7,970 nt of DNA, taken from Nitrospinota bacterium (GTDB lineage Bacteria; Nitrospinota_A; UBA7883; JADGGD01). The number at the start of each line of letters is the position of its first letter. Within the stretch, counting starts at the first letter, position 1. The stretch lies in assembly GCA_015229165.1 (NCBI GenBank), contig JADGCD010000090.1:1-7970 (forward strand), in the 5' to 3' direction. The position numbers were made by a program, and so were the translations under genes. Below, piece by piece: positions 6,088 to 7,970 of this stretch. Under the pieces are notes generated by a model. It saw only the letters and a program-made list of their open reading frames with translations. It ran no database searches and had not been told where the DNA came from.

Positions 6088-7970
6088 ATGACAACGACCC
6101 GAGAGCGTTTGGCCCTGTTCCTCCCCCTCCTCGCGGCAATGGGGGCGACGGCGGCTTTGCGGCTCCACTTCGCCGGGAGTCTCTTCCCCAAGGGGGACGC
6201 CCTGACGCTGGCCCTCATGGCCGATGACATCGCCCGTGGGGCCGCCTTCCCCCTTCTCTATTACGGCCAGAACTACATGGGGTCCATCGAGGCGTGGCTG
6301 ACCGCCCCGTTGTTCCTCCTGTTCGGGCCAAGCTGGTGGGGGGTCGCGTTCGCCCCGGTGGCGATGACAGTCGTGGGGGTGATTCCGGTCTGGCTTGCCG
6401 CCGAGACGATGGCCGGACGGCGGGCGGGCTGGTACGCGGTGGCGCTCTGGACCGTGGGGCTGACCTTCGGCGCCCTCTTCTACCAGATCACGCCGCGCGG
6501 CTGCTACCCGGAGATTCTGGCGGGGGAAGCCCTTCTCTTCTGGCATATGGCCCGGACACGGCGGGGAGACCCGGTGGGAGTCGGCGGGTCGCTGGCGGTC
6601 GGCCTCGCGGCGGGGCTCCTCCTCTGGACGACGCTGCTGGCGCTACCGGTTCTGGCGGTGTTGGGCGCCGTGACACTTCTGGAGGGGCGGGAACTTTTTT
6701 CGAAGCGGACAGGCGCGCTGGTGGCCGGAGGGCTGCCGGGGCTGGCCCTCTTCCTCGTCATCGCCGCGTCGCTGGCGGGGGACGACACCGCCCGGGCAAC
6801 GCTGGAAGGACTCGGCGACCGGGCCGCCGGATTTCTGACCACCTACCGGGATCTGTTCATCCCCGGCCCCCGGGCGAACGCGCCGGGATGGATGGTCGGC
6901 CTCGGCTGGCTCGCGCTGGCCCTGACGACGACCGCCTTCCTCGCCGAGACGGCCCGCGCCCTGTGGCTGCTGGTCCGCCCTGCGCCGGGGGAGAAACGGG
7001 GGGGGGCGTCGGCGCCGATGGTCGTCACGGCATACCTCTTCATCGTTCTCTACCTGCTCAATGCCAAGTCGGCCGACGGGGCCGAGCGACACATCCTCCC
7101 GTTGCTGACCCCCTTGACCCTCGGGCTGGCGATGGCTCTCGCCCGGTTCATCCCCCTTCCGCTGGCCGTCGCGGCGCTCCTGCTGGTGGCCGGGGGGAGT
7201 CTGACGAAATCGGCCATCCTCTTCAGTCTGATCGGGGAAGCCTCCGTCACCGCGCGGGAACGGATGGAGGCGCTGGAGGAGGGGTTGCGTTCCCGGGGGA
7301 TCACCGCCGTCACCGGCCTCGACTACGACCTCGCCCTCCGGATGAACTGGGACGGACGGACCGGAAACGGCCCGTGGCAGGCGATGACCCGGGAGGGGGC
7401 CCGCAGCCTGAGCGACCTGTTGGCCGCCGACCGGGCGCAGGGAGGGACGATGGCCTTCTTCCGAACCACGCCGGAAGAGGTGGCGGTCCAGTACCGGGCC
7501 TGCTGTGGCGATGATTTCGAGATTTTCCGGATCGCCGAGATTCTCTTCCTGAAACCGGGACGGCTCCCGAACCGGGACGCCCGCTCCATCCCCCCGTCGG
7601 AGTGGATCATCGACGCCGACCTCGCCCCGATGGCCGACCGGGTCTTCTCGACCATCCGCTCGTCCGGCGACGGCTTCACCCTCCGGTTCGCCCGTCCGGT
7701 GAAGCTGGCGAAAGTTCGGGCGATCTTCGGCGAACGGCTGCCGCGGCGGCTCGGCCTCTCGGTGGAACGGGGGAGCGGCATCTGGCAGGAGAGCGTCCCC
7801 CCGAAGCCCGCCTCTCTCATCTACCCGTCGGGCGGCAAGCTCTTCCGCCGCTCCGGCTACCGGGTGGAGCGGGAGTTCGAGGAGTGGATCGTCGAGCCGC
7901 CGGTCGTGACCACCGCGCTCCGTTTCGACACCGAGGGAGAGATGCCCCCCTTCGACCTCCACGAGCTGTT
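6088..7970 (+). CDS. GT-C (GT39-like) membrane protein with discoidin-like C-terminal domain, partial at the right edge
   Basis: The frame from ATG 6088 is open to the window end, giving at least 627 residues, so the gene is truncated by the edge. About ten hydrophobic segments lie between residues 7 and 372. The first outer loop holds GDALTLALMADDIARG (36-51) then YYGQNYMGSIEAW (58-70), close to the D(E)A...LMA..I..G...YGQ.Y.G.LEA pattern common in bacterial GT39-like proteins. AERHILPLLTPL (332-343) resembles their RYLLPL block. The usual Glu after D37 is Ala. Residues 385-500 are soluble. Residues about 505-627 (FTLRFARPVKLAKVRAIF, then IWQESV, then FDLHEL) look like a discoidin / F5/8 type C beta-sandwich. 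Likely acts at the outer face of the inner membrane with a polyprenyl-phosphate sugar; substrate unknown. No Shine-Dalgarno is seen; GTG at 6058 is a possible earlier start adding ten residues. Confidence 0.75.
   Translation, partial: MTTTRERLALFLPLLAAMGATAALRLHFAGSLFPKGDALTLALMADDIARGAAFPLLYYGQNYMGSIEAWLTAPLFLLFGPSWWGVAFAPVAMTVVGVIPVWLAAETMAGRRAGWYAVALWTVGLTFGALFYQITPRGCYPEILAGEALLFWHMARTRRGDPVGVGGSLAVGLAAGLLLWTTLLALPVLAVLGAVTLLEGRELFSKRTGALVAGGLPGLALFLVIAASLAGDDTARATLEGLGDRAAGFLTTYRDLFIPGPRANAPGWMVGLGWLALALTTTAFLAETARALWLLVRPAPGEKRGGASAPMVVTAYLFIVLYLLNAKSADGAERHILPLLTPLTLGLAMALARFIPLPLAVAALLLVAGGSLTKSAILFSLIGEASVTARERMEALEEGLRSRGITAVTGLDYDLALRMNWDGRTGNGPWQAMTREGARSLSDLLAADRAQGGTMAFFRTTPEEVAVQYRACCGDDFEIFRIAEILFLKPGRLPNRDARSIPPSEWIIDADLAPMADRVFSTIRSSGDGFTLRFARPVKLAKVRAIFGERLPRRLGLSVERGSGIWQESVPPKPASLIYPSGGKLFRRSGYRVEREFEEWIVEPPVVTTALRFDTEGEMPPFDLHEL
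7594..7970 (+). other. Discoidin-like C-terminal domain of the plus-strand GT-C protein
   Basis: Residues about 503-627 follow the discoidin pattern: a strand with alternating hydrophobics (GFTLRFARPVKLAKVRAIFG), a strand with a W near its end (LGLSVERGSGIWQESV), and a closing segment with alternating hydrophobic residues (TTALRFD) running into PFDLHEL, which resembles the F-x-L-x-E-L ending of F5/8 type C domains. This would be a periplasmic sugar-binding or acceptor-positioning module. It is a judgement from the pattern; the domain is cut by the window edge. Confidence 0.4.

Noticed and set aside
6998..7006. G9 tract as a second frameshift site
   Set aside because: The frame before and after it stays sensible, with a membrane segment resuming at about residue 311, so no slip is present in this copy.
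6294..7514. Plus-strand frame of 406 codons overlapping the plus-strand GT-C gene in another frame
   Set aside because: Arg/Gly/Pro-rich product typical of a shifted frame; the frame starting at 6088 gives hydrophobic segments and GT39-like motifs over the same bases.
6643..7962. Minus-strand frame of 439 codons opposite the plus-strand GT-C gene
   Set aside because: Highly charged, repetitive composition without domains; explained as antisense shadow.

Overview
The window looks like part of a cell-surface glycan locus from a high-GC bacterium. Codons end mostly in G or C, GGG and CCC codons are heavily used, and runs of 7-9 G or C are common. The gene content (GDP-mannose 4,6-dehydratase, a WbpM/CapD-type UDP-sugar 4,6-dehydratase, polytopic GT-C glycosyltransferases) suggests a Gram-negative envelope polysaccharide or glycoprotein region. 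The sequence does not let me name a genus. I see no RNA genes, insertion sequences, CRISPR arrays or attachment sites.

Minus strand, positions 5976 down to 1, is one tightly packed operon in the order gmd, WbpM-like dehydratase, UDP-sulfoquinovose synthase (sqdB/SQD1 family), large GT39-like membrane glycosyltransferase. The gaps are 27, 1 and 18 nt. The last gene runs off the left edge and carries an apparent one-base frameshift in a G8 tract at 186-193. The as-sequenced stop at 30 is therefore probably not the real end.

Plus strand, 6088 to beyond 7970, is a second, divergently transcribed GT-C-type membrane protein. Its frame is open to the right edge. It has about ten membrane segments and a soluble C-terminal part ending in what looks like a discoidin (F5/8 type C)-like domain. 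The 111-bp gap 5977-6087 must hold the divergent promoters.

The three nucleotide-sugar enzymes are all extended short-chain dehydrogenases. By family knowledge they work through a 4-keto sugar intermediate and change carbon 6: GDP-mannose to the 4-keto-6-deoxy sugar, UDP-HexNAc to the 4-keto-6-deoxy sugar, and UDP-glucose plus a sulfur donor to UDP-sulfoquinovose. With two lipid-phosphate-sugar-dependent type transferases around them, the most interesting reading is a sulfonated (sulfoquinovose-containing) surface glycan rather than the usual sulfolipid pathway, because no sulfolipid synthase gene is visible. That is an inference: the window holds neither the reductases or aminotransferases that would finish two of the sugars nor a cytosolic transferase that would use them.
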